A stretch of 64,000 bases of DNA, taken from positions 1 to 64,000 of the forward strand of contig JAFEFW010000627.1 of the NCBI GenBank assembly GCA_018240405.1, given 5' to 3'. Below the pieces are notes generated by a model. That model made no database searches. It was not told where the DNA came from and saw nothing but the letters and a program-made list of their open reading frames with translations. The position numbers and the translations under genes are program-made. Shown in pieces: positions 15,741 to 24,741 of the stretch. This stretch comes from Pseudomonadota bacterium. GTDB taxonomy: Bacteria > Pseudomonadota > Alphaproteobacteria > Acetobacterales > Acetobacteraceae. Positions within the stretch are counted from its first letter, which is position 1; every line of letters starts with the position of its first letter.

Positions 15741-18700
15741 GCCACGTGGTTCGAAGATCGCGGCAGGCAACCCGAACCGTCCTGACACTTGTCCCTCCCT
15801 TGCTGGGCTGCTGGGCACAAGCATGGACGTGGCGCGCCGCACAGGCACAGGGCGTTGCAGCGGACAGCGCGGCGGCCACAGCGAGTCCCATCAGCGTATT
15901 GCTGGAACAGGCGAACTACTGGCACCAGCAGGGTCGTGACGAGCAGGCCTTGGAAGCTCTCCGACGTGCCTTGTTGCTCGACCCGACCAATGCGGACGCC
16001 CTGTATCAGTCGGCGTTGTTGCAAGCAGAACTTGGTCGCCGGCCCGCCGCTCAGGCCACCTTGACGCAATTGCGTGCGGTGCGTCCGGATGACCCGCGCA
16101 TTCTACAAGTCGAGCAGGCATTGCGGATCGGAGCGATTGACAACGCTGGCCTTGCGGAAGCTCGAAATCTCGCCCAAAGCGGCCGCTCGGCAGAGGCGAT
16201 CGCTCGCTACAATGCGCTCTTTCAAGGGAGTCCGCCGCCGGATTCTCTCGCAGCGGAATATTACCAAGTGCTTTCCAGCACCGACAATGGCTGGGATGGC
16301 GCGAGGGACGGACTGGCGCGCTATGTCGTCCGAAATCCCGGCGATACGCGCGCCCAACTGGCTTATGCCAGGCTGCTGACCTATCGGCCGACCACGCGTG
16401 CCGACGGCATCTCGCGCCTCGCGATCCTGGCGAACAACCCCGCCACTTCTGCGAACGCTCGGACCGCCTGGCGGCAAGCATTGGACTGGCTACCAGTGGA
16501 TAGTACCAGCATTCCGCTGTACCAAAGCTATTTGGCGCGCTATCCGGATGACCCTGGCCTGACGCAGCGTCTGGCGGATGCGCGCAATCCGCGCCGCACA
16601 CCCGCTGACGAGGCCGGACTGGACCGCCAACGGGGTTTCGATGCTCTGCAGGCGAATAGGCTTGGCGACGCCGAGGCGGCGTTTCAGGCGGCGCTGAAAG
16701 TTAATACGCAGGATGCGGATGCACTGGGCGGCCTGGGGCTGGTGCGCCAGCGTCAAGGCCGCATTGCTGACGCTCGAGATCTGCTGGAGCGCGCCATCGC
16801 AGCAGCGCCGGACAAAGCCGCACAGTGGCAACCGGCTCTCAATGGACTTACGGCCGCTGCCGAGCTGGCCTCCGCCCGTGCACAAATTCGGAGCGGAGAG
16901 TTCAGCGCTGCCGCACAGCAGTTGCGGGCTTTGATTGCGCGTGGGGGCGATACAACCGAGGCACAGGTGATGCTGGCCGATGTCATGGCGCGAAGCGGTG
17001 ATGCGGCCGGCGCCGAGGCCGGCTACCGCGCGGTGCTCTCGAGGCGCCCAGAGGACCCTGCAGCGTTGATTGGACTGGCTAATATCCTCAGCCGGCGCGG
17101 TCAAACCGATGAAGCGGAAGCGCTGCTAGCGCGAGCGGCGTCGACCAGCAACGGGAAGTCAGCCCAGCTCCTCCGGGCCCAGCTGTTACGGCAGCAGGCT
17201 GCAAAGCTCGATGATGCGGACGCTGCCATCGGCCTGCTGCGTGAAGCAGTTGCCGCTGCGCCATCAGACCCTTGGGCGCGGCTGGACTTGGCGAGGGCAC
17301 TGGCACGCCGCGGCAATCGTATCGAAGCCCAGGCCCTTATGGAAGCGGTGACGGACACGTCCCGTCCGTCACCGGGCGCACTGCATGCCGCCGCCCTGTT
17401 TGCACTGGAGCAGAACCATCCCGATCAGGCGGCCGCACTGGCGGCGCGTATCCCGCCATCCAGCCGTAGCCCTGACATGAACCGGCTGCTCGAGGCTGCG
17501 CAATTCCGGCAGCAGGTGCACCAGATCGTTGCGAATTCCTACTTTACCGGCAACGCACGGCAGCAGCTCTTGGCGCTGGCGGCTGCCCCGGATCCGGACG
17601 GCACACGGGGCGCCGCCATCATCAAGGCCTTCGCTACCCTCGGCGATCCAGCGGGCGCAAGACAGGCCGTGGCTGTCCAGCTGGCGCTGAATCGTAAGCC
17701 AAGTGTGGCCGCTCGCCTGGCCTACGCGGGCGCATTGCTGGCGGCGGGGCTTAGCACCGACGCCGGCAGCCTGGTTGCGTCGATCGACGTGCAGGGCGGT
17801 CTTACCGCACAGCAGCAGGCGGAGTTGACTCAGTTGCGGGACGGCATCGCTGTCCAGTCGGCTGACAGGCTAAATCAAGCAGGACAGACCGCGGAAGCGT
17901 ATGATCAGCTTGCCCCAGCGCTGCAGCAATCGCCCGACAACGCAGATCTGAACCTGGCTCTGGGTAGGCTGTATCAGTCTTCGCGTGAACCGAAACAGGC
18001 ACTTGCCATCGCCCAGGCTGTGCTGCGGCGTGATCCGAACAATCTGGATGCGCGCCGCGCTGCGGTCGGGGCTGCCATTGCGCTGGGAGAATTGCGGACG
18101 GCGGACCAGCTTGTGCAGGATGGCATGGCAGCCAGCCCGGACGATCCGCGCACATGGATGATGTCGGCCGATCTGGCACAGGCGCGCGGCAACTACGGGG
18201 CTGCCCTCCGCGACTTGCGGACCGCGCAGGCGCTGCGTCAACAGCAGATCGGCGTGGTGCCGCCGACCCCCCCGGCAGCGCGGACGGCGCCAATTGGCGG
18301 AACCCGAGGATTGGCAGTGGGAGGCAATCCGTTCCGCGCTGGGGGCGCGCCGCCGCCGCTACGTTTGGGTGAGGCGGACGGCATCATGCCGGGTACGCCT
18401 GCCGGACCGATGCTGCCGTCCGACCCGCTCTCCGCCGACATCGCGCAGGCGATAGCCGTGGCACAGGCAGCAACGGCCCCTGACGTCCGCGTTGCGCCCA
18501 CCTATCGCACGCGGTCTGGCACCTCTGGCCTTGATCAGCTGAACGAACTGACCGTACCGCTTCAGGCATCGTTCTCCCCCGGCGGCTATGGCCGCATGAC
18601 CGCTACGATCACCCCGACGTTGTTGGCGAACGGAAGCCTGTCCAGCGCAACGACGGCTCAGCAGCAGTTCGGCACCGTGGTGTTTGGTGGCCCGCCGCCG

Positions 18701-19558
18701 GGTAACCAGACCGCGCAAGGTGTCGGACTTTCCGCCGCCTATGCTTATCGCTGGCTGGCAGTGGATGTCGGGAGTTCACCCTTAGGATTCCGCACGACAA
18801 ACGTATTGGGAGGTGTCGAACTTTCGCCGGAGGTGGTGCCGGGGCTACGCGTGCGCGCGACAGCGCAGCGACGAGCGGTGACCGACAGCCTGCTGTCGTA
18901 CGCTGGCACGATCGATTCAGGCACCGGCCAAACATTTGGTGGCGTGGTGCAGAACCGGGCGCACTCACAATTGGAGTTCTCAGCCGGACTCGCCAACTTT
19001 TACCTGGGCGGCGGCTACAGCCAACTGAGCGGCCAGAACGTTAAGACGAACACGAAGACTGAGGCAGGCGGGGGCGGGTCGTACCCGGTCTACCGCAATG
19101 GGGGCAGTGAACTGAGGGTTGGTCTTGACCTTGTTTATTTCTCGTACGCTGACAACCTTCGGTACTTTACGTTCGGTCAGGGCGGCTATTTCAGCCCGCA
19201 GTCCTACTTTGCTGCACTGATTCCGGTGAATTTTACGCAGAAGCTACAGGATCTAACGTGGTCGCTCGGTGGCTCCATCGGCGTGCAGTCCTATACAGAG
19301 CATGATTCGCCGGTGTTTCCGAACAACCCAAATCTCCAGGCGCAACTCGTAAGGTTTGCCGCTGGGAATTCTTCTATCGTGACTACCTATCCCGGCAAGT
19401 CGCAGTCTGGCGTTATTGGCAACGCGCACGGAACGATCGAATATCAAGCGAACCCCTCGCTCCGCATCGGCGGCCTGCTCCGCTACGATCGGGCGGGCGA
19501 TTGGAATGAGCTTTCAGCGTCGGTGTTCGCACGCTACATTTTCAACCAATCTCCGTGA
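15737..19558 (+). CDS. bcsC: Cellulose export outer-membrane protein BcsC
   Basis: The 1273-aa protein carries cellulose across the periplasm and outer membrane. It has an N-terminal signal region (~38 aa), a long tetratricopeptide scaffold (about residues 50-790; for example ALEALRRALLLDPTNADALY) and a Pro/Gly linker (~800-880). The C-terminal BCSC beta-barrel (~930-1273) ends in the aromatic-rich SVFARYIFNQSP. The start ATG overlaps the bcsAB stop (ATGA), so translation is coupled. Length and architecture are normal for the family. It probably binds peptidoglycan through the TPRs while the barrel forms the exit pore. Confidence 0.93.
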   Translation: MSHVVRRSRQATRTVLTLVPPLLGCWAQAWTWRAAQAQGVAADSAAATASPISVLLEQANYWHQQGRDEQALEALRRALLLDPTNADALYQSALLQAELGRRPAAQATLTQLRAVRPDDPRILQVEQALRIGAIDNAGLAEARNLAQSGRSAEAIARYNALFQGSPPPDSLAAEYYQVLSSTDNGWDGARDGLARYVVRNPGDTRAQLAYARLLTYRPTTRADGISRLAILANNPATSANARTAWRQALDWLPVDSTSIPLYQSYLARYPDDPGLTQRLADARNPRRTPADEAGLDRQRGFDALQANRLGDAEAAFQAALKVNTQDADALGGLGLVRQRQGRIADARDLLERAIAAAPDKAAQWQPALNGLTAAAELASARAQIRSGEFSAAAQQLRALIARGGDTTEAQVMLADVMARSGDAAGAEAGYRAVLSRRPEDPAALIGLANILSRRGQTDEAEALLARAASTSNGKSAQLLRAQLLRQQAAKLDDADAAIGLLREAVAAAPSDPWARLDLARALARRGNRIEAQALMEAVTDTSRPSPGALHAAALFALEQNHPDQAAALAARIPPSSRSPDMNRLLEAAQFRQQVHQIVANSYFTGNARQQLLALAAAPDPDGTRGAAIIKAFATLGDPAGARQAVAVQLALNRKPSVAARLAYAGALLAAGLSTDAGSLVASIDVQGGLTAQQQAELTQLRDGIAVQSADRLNQAGQTAEAYDQLAPALQQSPDNADLNLALGRLYQSSREPKQALAIAQAVLRRDPNNLDARRAAVGAAIALGELRTADQLVQDGMAASPDDPRTWMMSADLAQARGNYGAALRDLRTAQALRQQQIGVVPPTPPAARTAPIGGTRGLAVGGNPFRAGGAPPPLRLGEADGIMPGTPAGPMLPSDPLSADIAQAIAVAQAATAPDVRVAPTYRTRSGTSGLDQLNELTVPLQASFSPGGYGRMTATITPTLLANGSLSSATTAQQQFGTVVFGGPPPGNQTAQGVGLSAAYAYRWLAVDVGSSPLGFRTTNVLGGVELSPEVVPGLRVRATAQRRAVTDSLLSYAGTIDSGTGQTFGGVVQNRAHSQLEFSAGLANFYLGGGYSQLSGQNVKTNTKTEAGGGGSYPVYRNGGSELRVGLDLVYFSYADNLRYFTFGQGGYFSPQSYFAALIPVNFTQKLQDLTWSLGGSIGVQSYTEHDSPVFPNNPNLQAQLVRFAAGNSSIVTTYPGKSQSGVIGNAHGTIEYQANPSLRIGGLLRYDRAGDWNELSASVFARYIFNQSP

Positions 19559-20076
19559 GTGGCGCTGCAATGGATCATCACAAGGGCGTTGCATTCCCGC
19601 CATTTGCTCATGAGGACCGCTTCGTTTCTCGTCAGGCTCCCACAGCCCGACCGCCTTTAGAGTGGCGCGTGTTTTTGCGCGCGCTGGCGGCTGAAATTGA
19701 TGCCCTGGGAGGCGAAGCGGCACGCGACGAGTTGCTGCGCTCCGTCGGGAGAAGAATGGCAATGCTTATGCCACTGTCGGCGGTTGCGACGCTGGAGGCG
19801 TTGGAAAGTGAAATGACCGAGGCGCTGAATAGTCTTGGATGGGGTAGCACGACGCTGAGGCTCGAAGCCAATGAGCAAGACCTAACGATCGTCCATACGG
19901 ACTTGCCGCTGGTTGGCGGCGCCGGCAGCCCGCCGGGTCAATGGCTTTCAGCCGCGCTCGAAGGCCTTTATGAGACCTGGATCGGCCAACAACCCGGTGG
20001 CGATCCACGCTTCATCGCTCGCCGTAGCGGGCTGCCGAACCCGTCCACAATTCTACTCAAGTATGGCAAGTCTTAG
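19555..20076 (+). CDS. bcsD: Cellulose synthase subunit D (BcsD/AcsD)
   Basis: The 173-aa periplasmic protein matches AcsD, an octameric ring that bundles glucan chains into crystalline ribbons in acetic acid bacteria. Recognisable stretches are WRVFLRALAAEIDALGGEAA, LRSVGRRMAML and the C-terminal LEGLYETWIGQQPGGDPRFI. A GTG start at 19555 overlaps the bcsC stop by 4 nt; an ATG five codons later is possible. The last ~125 bp and the DNA beyond (19951-20184) are duplicated at 27462-27695. No beta-glucosidase (bglX) gene follows, where Komagataeibacter has one. Confidence 0.92.
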   Translation: MSGAAMDHHKGVAFPPFAHEDRFVSRQAPTARPPLEWRVFLRALAAEIDALGGEAARDELLRSVGRRMAMLMPLSAVATLEALESEMTEALNSLGWGSTTLRLEANEQDLTIVHTDLPLVGGAGSPPGQWLSAALEGLYETWIGQQPGGDPRFIARRSGLPNPSTILLKYGKS

Positions 20077-20184
20077 TTCCGGATTGAATGGTCGAGGTGG
20101 CTTAGAGGGTGTCCAGCTGAAACCACGCTAATATTGGAGAGGTACCGTTGTCCGGCTTGCTATCCACGTATGTCCAGGCCCTAT
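19951..20184 (+). repeat. 234-bp direct repeat, copy 1 (bcsD 3' end plus downstream)
   Basis: This segment spans the last ~42 codons of bcsD and about 110 bp beyond. It recurs in the same orientation at 27462-27695 with four mismatches that I can see (GCGAT/GCAAT, AACCCG/AATCCG, CTACTC/CTGCTC, CAGCTG/CAGCCG). Here it is followed directly by the IS630 remnant. The two copies bracket about 7.3 kb of accessory DNA. Confidence 0.9.
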
Positions 20185-20193
20185 TAGAGCACG

Positions 20194-20493
20194 TTAGCCT
20201 GAGGTTGACTGATAGCCTGCCTCCCGGAAGTAATTGGTGAATTTACTTGGATCAAATTGATCGAGGAGTGTGCCGAGCGCGGCATCGACGGCCTCGATAC
20301 TGCGAGCATCGGCCTTGCGGAGCAGCGTCTTGATCTTGGCGAACACCTGCTCGATCGGGTTCAGGTCGGGGCTATAGGCCGGCCGGAACAGCAGCAGCGC
20401 GCCGGCGGCGCGGATCGCGGCCCGTATAGCTGGACCCTTGTGACTGCTGAGGTTGTCCATGATGACGACATCGCCCTGCCGCAGCGTCGGCAC
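20194..20493 (-). pseudogene. IS630-family transposase, C-terminal remnant
   Basis: The 99-aa frame gives VPTLRQGDVVIMDNLSSHKG, LLFRPAYSPDLNPIEQVFAK and IKTLLRKADA. This is the end of an IS630/Tc1-type DDE transposase with the DNLSSHK and YSPDLNPIE (catalytic Asp/Glu) motifs. The N-terminal two thirds are missing; readable homology stops near 20520. The stop codon lies 10 bp from the end of the 234-bp repeat, so the element's end probably coincides with that junction. Confidence 0.85.
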
Positions 20494-20520
20494 CAGGAAA
20501 TTATCTCCGATGGATGCACG

Positions 20521-20807
20521 CTAAACCTCTGTTGTGATTGATCCCGCAGTCGTCGTAGTCAAACCGAACTCTGTCTGGGACAGCGCAAGCGGCGTTCTCG
20601 GTCCGTGCCATGAACCGTACTATTCTGCCCGTTCTGTGGCGTATGCCCACGCCGTCCAGCGCTTCTCGTCCGCGGCGATCAGGTATGCGGAGTGGCTCTA
20701 TTTCCGCTTCCCGCTGAGCCTGCGCCCCTCGGCGTCCGATTCGGCCTGGACAAGGCACAGGCGTTGCTCGCCGCAGACGACTGCGCCTCCTTCGATGACG
20801 CCCGCCG
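20521..20807. other. Unassigned sequence between IS630 remnant and rraA-like gene
   Basis: About 290 bp with no gene I can support. Several short frames are open on both strands, but none carries a ribosome binding site or a familiar motif. It may be the truncated remains of whatever the IS630 element landed in. Confidence 0.3.
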
Positions 20808-21572
20808 TTATGCCTTGCTTCGCCCGGCCCGCCACGCTTCGTATTCCGCCCGCGCCTCGTCGGCGAGCGGGTAATACAGACGCATGTCGCCGCCCTCGGA
20901 GAGGCGTTGGCGCGAGAACTCCTCCCACTCGGCGTGCTCGCCGCCCGCTTCAATCACCGCTTCGGCCAACCGCGCCGGCACCACCACTGCGCCGTCGTCG
21001 TCTGCCACGACAATGTCGCCAGGCACGACGAACGCATTGCCGCAGGCAATCGGCACGTTCACCGCGAACGGAATGATGCTCGTCTGTGCATGGTAATTCG
21101 GGGTGACGCCGCGCACCCAGACCCCGAGATCGAGCCCGGCAACTGCGCTGGCATCCCGGATGCAGCCGTCCACCACCACACCGGTGCCACCGCGTCCGGC
21201 CAGATAGGTCAACATCATCTCGCCGAAGATGCCGCTCCGCATATCAGCCCGCGCATCGACCACCACCATGTCGCCCGCTTCTGCCGGGTACATCACATGG
21301 CGATGCAGCTGCAGGTCGGGATTGTCATATTCTCCGCCCGAGAACAGGTCCTCGCGCTTGGGCATGAACTGCAGCGTCAGAGCCGGTCCCGCTGCCACCC
21401 GACCGCGGACGAGGCTCATTGGTCCCTGGATGTGGCAGTCTCGCACGCCTAGCCGGTTCAGCTCGCTGCTAATCGTGGCGGTGCCGATCTTGGCGAGCCG
21501 GTCGCTGACAGTCCGCGGCGGCCGCTGGATGGTGAGCCCGGTGGGCCGGATGCGTTCGAGTTCGGAGATCAT
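20808..21572 (-). CDS. RraA-family protein (RraA-like/HMG aldolase fold)
   Basis: The 254-aa protein has the RraA-like swivelling-domain fold: VSDRLAKIGTATISSELNR, GEMMLTYLAGRGGTGVVVDG, and VVADDDGAVVVPARLAEAVI. GTGVVVDGCIRDASAVAGLD carries the Gly-Asp/Arg substrate-site pattern of the 4-hydroxy-4-methyl-2-oxoglutarate aldolase/oxaloacetate decarboxylase branch. True RNase E inhibitors are about 160 aa, so this longer form is more likely metabolic. It lies 49 bp downstream of the enolase-superfamily gene on the same strand. The pair probably forms a sugar-acid degradation operon in which a dehydratase product feeds an aldolase or decarboxylase. Confidence 0.82.
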   Translation of the reverse strand: MISELERIRPTGLTIQRPPRTVSDRLAKIGTATISSELNRLGVRDCHIQGPMSLVRGRVAAGPALTLQFMPKREDLFSGGEYDNPDLQLHRHVMYPAEAGDMVVVDARADMRSGIFGEMMLTYLAGRGGTGVVVDGCIRDASAVAGLDLGVWVRGVTPNYHAQTSIIPFAVNVPIACGNAFVVPGDIVVADDDGAVVVPARLAEAVIEAGGEHAEWEEFSRQRLSEGGDMRLYYPLADEARAEYEAWRAGRSKA

Positions 21573-21621
21573 CGAATGAGCGCCTTTCTGTCGCTGCGTG
21601 AAAACTCGGCTGCCGGCCGGT

Positions 21622-22776
21622 TCAGCCGCCGAAGCCGTCTACTGCGTGCGACCGCAAATAATCCATGTTCATCTCAAGGCCGAGCCCCGGGCGCTGCGGC
21701 AGGCGAAGGCTGCCCCCCGCGTTGTCGAGCGGCGTCTCGATCATCTCGTTGTATTTGCCGAGATCCCACCGCGACGTCTCCAGCCAATAGAAGTTTGGCA
21801 CTGTCATCATCACCTGTGCGCCCGCGACCACGTTGATCGGACCGCTCGCGTCGTGCGGCGAGACCGGGATGTAGTATGCCTCGGCCATGGTGCTGATCTT
21901 CTTCAGCTCTGTAATGCCACCCGCCCAAGTCACATCAGGCATTACGTAATCGGCGAGCCGGCTCTCGAACACCGGCACGAACTCCCAGCGCGTGTGCAGG
22001 CGCTCGCCCACGGTGATCGCCGCATCCACGGCTTCGCGCACCTGCTGCAGGGCGCTATAGCTCTCGACCGGCACCGGTTCCTCGAACCAGTCGATCTGCC
22101 CGGCATCCTCCAGCCTGCGGCACAGCCGGATCGCCGTTGGTACGTTGAAACGGCCATGCGCGTCGATCAGAATCTCGATCTCCGGCCCGCAGATCTCCCG
22201 GATCAGCGCGGTCAGCTCGGCCGCCTCCGCCTCCCCCCGGCGGCTCATCCCGCCGTCGAGATAGTCATCGTTCATCCATGCCCGCCCATGGTGCGGAAAT
22301 GGGTCGAACTTCAGCGCCGTGTGCCCGGAGTCAAGAATAGCGCGGATCTCCGCCTCTACCCCCTGCCTCGTCGTAAACCGGCTCTGATCGGGATGGGTAT
22401 AGAGCAGGATCTCGTCCCGCACTCTGCCGCCCAGCAGCTCGTAGATGGGCAGGCCCAGCACCTTGCCGCGGATGTCCCACAACGCGATGTCCACGCCGCT
22501 GACCACCTGCGACGTGGCGCCGCGCGAGCCCATGTAGGTGAAGGACCGGAACACCTTGTGCCAGATACGCTCGATTTGCGACGGATCCTCGCCGACCAGC
22601 AGATCGTTCAGGGTCCGCACCATGCTGGCAACCGCGCGGTTGGCGGTGCGCGTCGTCGTCGTAATCTCGCCCCAGCCGGTGACGTCGCCGTCCGTGCGCA
22701 CCTCGATAAACAGGTATTCGCCCCAGCCCGTGCTTGCCGCGCGCACAAGCCACGGCTCGATGCGGGTGATCTTCAT
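21622..22776 (-). CDS. Mandelate racemase/enolase-superfamily sugar-acid dehydratase (galactonate dehydratase-like)
   Basis: The 384-aa protein has the N-terminal capping domain (MKITRIEPWLVR, WGEYLFIEVRTDG) and the enolase barrel. Metal ligands sit in ILIDAHGRF (Asp), DWFEEPVPV (Glu) and VGERLHTRWEF (Glu). ALKFDPF supplies a strand-2 base region and SPHDASGP the catalytic His of the D-galactonate/gluconate dehydratase subgroup. The start ATG 22776 is preceded by AAGGAG 9 nt upstream; the frame stays open further up without family sequence. It should dehydrate a sugar acid to a 2-keto-3-deoxy acid. It is the first gene of a pair with the RraA-like protein. Confidence 0.85.
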   Translation of the reverse strand: MKITRIEPWLVRAASTGWGEYLFIEVRTDGDVTGWGEITTTTRTANRAVASMVRTLNDLLVGEDPSQIERIWHKVFRSFTYMGSRGATSQVVSGVDIALWDIRGKVLGLPIYELLGGRVRDEILLYTHPDQSRFTTRQGVEAEIRAILDSGHTALKFDPFPHHGRAWMNDDYLDGGMSRRGEAEAAELTALIREICGPEIEILIDAHGRFNVPTAIRLCRRLEDAGQIDWFEEPVPVESYSALQQVREAVDAAITVGERLHTRWEFVPVFESRLADYVMPDVTWAGGITELKKISTMAEAYYIPVSPHDASGPINVVAGAQVMMTVPNFYWLETSRWDLGKYNEMIETPLDNAGGSLRLPQRPGLGLEMNMDYLRSHAVDGFGG

Positions 22777-23226
22777 CGTGTGCCGCTCCTTCGCTCCCCA
22801 CCAGTGAGCCACCGTGCCGTCGGCGCCGCAATTGGCTTCCCGCGCTGCGATGCTCCCGCCTGGAACGGGTGCTTCGCCGCCCACGCAGGTCATAGGTGCG
22901 TGATCGGGCGTCGTCCACGACAGTCTTACAATGGCATCATACCGCACAAGGCAGAGGCGTATGGCTGGTAAGCCAGCACCCAGCTCGCCAGGCGGATTGC
23001 CGACAGCGGCGACACCGCGGTCCGACTTGCGCCGCAGGGCAGAGCAATGATCTTCTGTAGGGACGACCGATGGATGATTTGGCTGAGGATGCCTCTGCCG
23101 TGCTGAGCGCGGTCTTCCTGCTAGGGTCGGTCACGCCTCGTCGTGGATGTCCGGTTGCCGGGCAGCCCTCCGATGGCGCCGATGACGTGGATGGGTCGAC
23201 AGCTGACAATCTACGTGTGTGCTGCG
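22777..23226. other. Unassigned stretch upstream of the dehydratase gene
   Basis: About 450 bp. The part next to 22776 should hold the promoter of the dehydratase operon, but I see no confident -35/-10 pair. The remainder continues the frame of the decayed recombinase without recognisable recombinase sequence, so it is probably unrelated DNA joined to it. Confidence 0.3.
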
Positions 23227-23686
23227 TGGCTGGCGGTGCAGCTATCTTGCTCTGCTCCGTCCACACCACCGGCACCCCCTTCATCAGCGCCGGCAGCGTC
23301 ACCTCCGCCTCCTGCCGCCCCTCCAGGATGGCCTCGACGACCGTTGGCGCCACCATCGTCGCCGACCCCAGCGTGACGAACCGGCGGAAGATCCGGCGCA
23401 CCGTGATCGCCTCCCCCTCGTGCACGACGAGCTTGCGGTCCTGGACGTGGTAGCCGAGCGACACCTTGCCGCCCATCCACATGCCGCGCTTGCGCGAGGC
23501 GGCGAACTTGTCGCGGATGCGCTCGCCGATCACCTCGCGCTCGAACTGCGAAGGACAGCAGCACGTTCAGCGCCATTGCTGCCGTAGGTCCGGTGTCGAC
23601 ATCACCTTCTGCGCGGCGAGGCGGGTGAGCGCGTCCATCGGGTGGACGCTGGCGGTCGTTGTTTTGCCGTCACTGGTCTGGTTCAT
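23227..23686 (-). pseudogene. Serine site-specific recombinase, decayed
   Basis: The recombinase linker and start of the recombinase domain are readable: LNVLLSFA, then after a frameshift near 23550 VIGERIRDKFAASRKRGMWM, GYHVQDRKLVVHEGEAITVR and RIFRRFVTLGSATMVAPTVV. The N-terminal catalytic domain is deleted. A short N-terminal peptide from ATG 23686 (MNQTSDGKTTTASVHPMDAL) runs into a stop near 23570. The C-terminal DNA-binding part is lost beyond about 23227. Its ATG overlaps the stop of the upstream 71-aa gene, the usual layout of this recombinase module. Confidence 0.7.
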
Positions 23687-23898
23687 GCAACCCTCCGGGC
23701 CTTGGGGTTCGCATGACCGCTCTGGTGGGCGGTGAAGTGAAGCGAACTCTCTCCGCAGTCGGGCGACAGGGCCGCAGCGTCGGCGACTTCCTCGGCCGTG
23801 CAGCTATGATGCCACACCACGCCGGCGGCGAGGATCTCGCAGAGCTCGTGGAGGTGGGGTGGGAGGTTATCCTGAGCGATTCGGGTTCCGGCGTGCAT
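23683..23898 (-). CDS. Small conserved protein partnered with a recombinase
   Basis: The 71-aa frame begins MHAGTRIAQDNLPPHLHELC and ends CGESSLHFTAHQSGHANPKA. I recall similar short proteins directly upstream of large serine recombinase genes in alphaproteobacteria; their function is unknown. The stop codon overlaps the recombinase start (ATGA), supporting co-translation. An upstream in-frame TTG at 23985 would lengthen it by 29 residues that look non-family. With the partner gene broken, this may be a relic. Confidence 0.5.
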   Translation of the reverse strand: MHAGTRIAQDNLPPHLHELCEILAAGVVWHHSCTAEEVADAAALSPDCGESSLHFTAHQSGHANPKARRVA

Positions 23899-23991
23899 GG
23901 TTGGAAAAATGCAGCGCCCAATCGAATATTCCAGCAAAGATAGCATGTCGTCGAAAAAGATAGAGAAAGAAAGTACCAGCAACAAGTTGTT

Positions 23992-24667
23992 CTGCTAGAA
24001 CGACAACAACAGGGGCGGGCTGGTTTCAGGCTCACGCTGCGAGGCTCCTACCGTTCCACGTCTACGCTCTCCACCCTCCTTCGCCATACGCCCCACGATC
24101 TTCTCCAGCGCTACTTCGAGCAGTTCGGGCTGTCCCTGCCCCTCGATTTCGTTGACGCCAGTCCCAGAGCGCGCGGTGAAAAGCTGCTGGGGATAATCGA
24201 GGCGCAAGTGTCAGGGCGAGCTCTGCAGCAAACGCTTCGTGACTTTGAGCGGATACATGACATGGCCGCCGATGACGGCGATACGGCCGTTGTCTCAGCA
24301 GCTCAACGGCTGGAAAAGAGTGATCGCCACAACTTTGGAAGTCTGCGCAACGCCCATGCACGGGCGATATTCCTCTGGCTCCAGAGTCGCAAGTCGTTCG
24401 AAACAGCCGAACACATCAGATAGTCCGACGCCAGACGGTTCGGGCGAACGTGGGATTGCTTTGGCACCACGAAGGGTTGTTCGATCGACATCAAAGATGC
24501 AGCCATTCAAGCGCGCAATCCAGACGGAACTCGAGGTTGAATTTGCCCATGTTGAACTGCACTGGCGTGATCGGCGCCATTCCGACGAGGTCGATGCTGA
24601 GATCGTGCAGGTTTCAGTATTCCGGAAAGGAAGGCCGAAGGATCGACTCGCGTTCATTGACGGTTGA
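23992..24667 (+). pseudogene. Conserved hypothetical protein, broken by a nonsense codon and a frameshift
   Basis: Three pieces of one protein can be read in order. The first runs LRGSYRSTSTLSTLLRHTPH, DLLQRYFEQFGLSLPLDF, LRDFERIHDMAADDGDTAVV and ends at TAG 24421-24423. The second continues SDARRFGRTWDCF to about 24505. The third, in another frame, is ELEVEFAHVELHWRDRRHSD, EIVQVSVFRKGRPKDRLAFI. The pattern matches an uncharacterised alphaproteobacterial family that I remember as ending with an EGRPDD..EFVDG-type segment. The C-terminus is missing. Start and function are unknown. Confidence 0.5.
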
Positions 24668-24680
24668 GGTCGTGTCCGGG

Positions 24681-24722
24681 GTGCTCACCACCGAGCAACG
24701 ACCGTTGCTCGGTGGTGAGCAC
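24681..24722. terminator. Perfect 19-bp hairpin; REP-like repeat copy 2 and probable terminator
   Basis: GTGCTCACCACCGAGCAAC (24681-24699) is perfectly complementary to 24704-24722 around the loop GACC. It begins 14 bp after the end of the broken gene at 24667 and 20 bp beyond the stop of the minus-strand oxidoreductase gene, so it could terminate both. No U-run follows on either strand. The same core with its TGTCCGGGGTG flank occurs at 3543-3584, so it also behaves as a dispersed palindromic repeat. Confidence 0.6.
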
Positions 24723-24741
24723 CCCCGGCAACGCCGATGCC

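Noticed and set aside
21598..22971. 457-codon plus-strand frame opposite the enolase-superfamily gene
   Set aside because: The minus-strand frame carries all metal ligands and an RBS; the plus-strand reading is a shadow.
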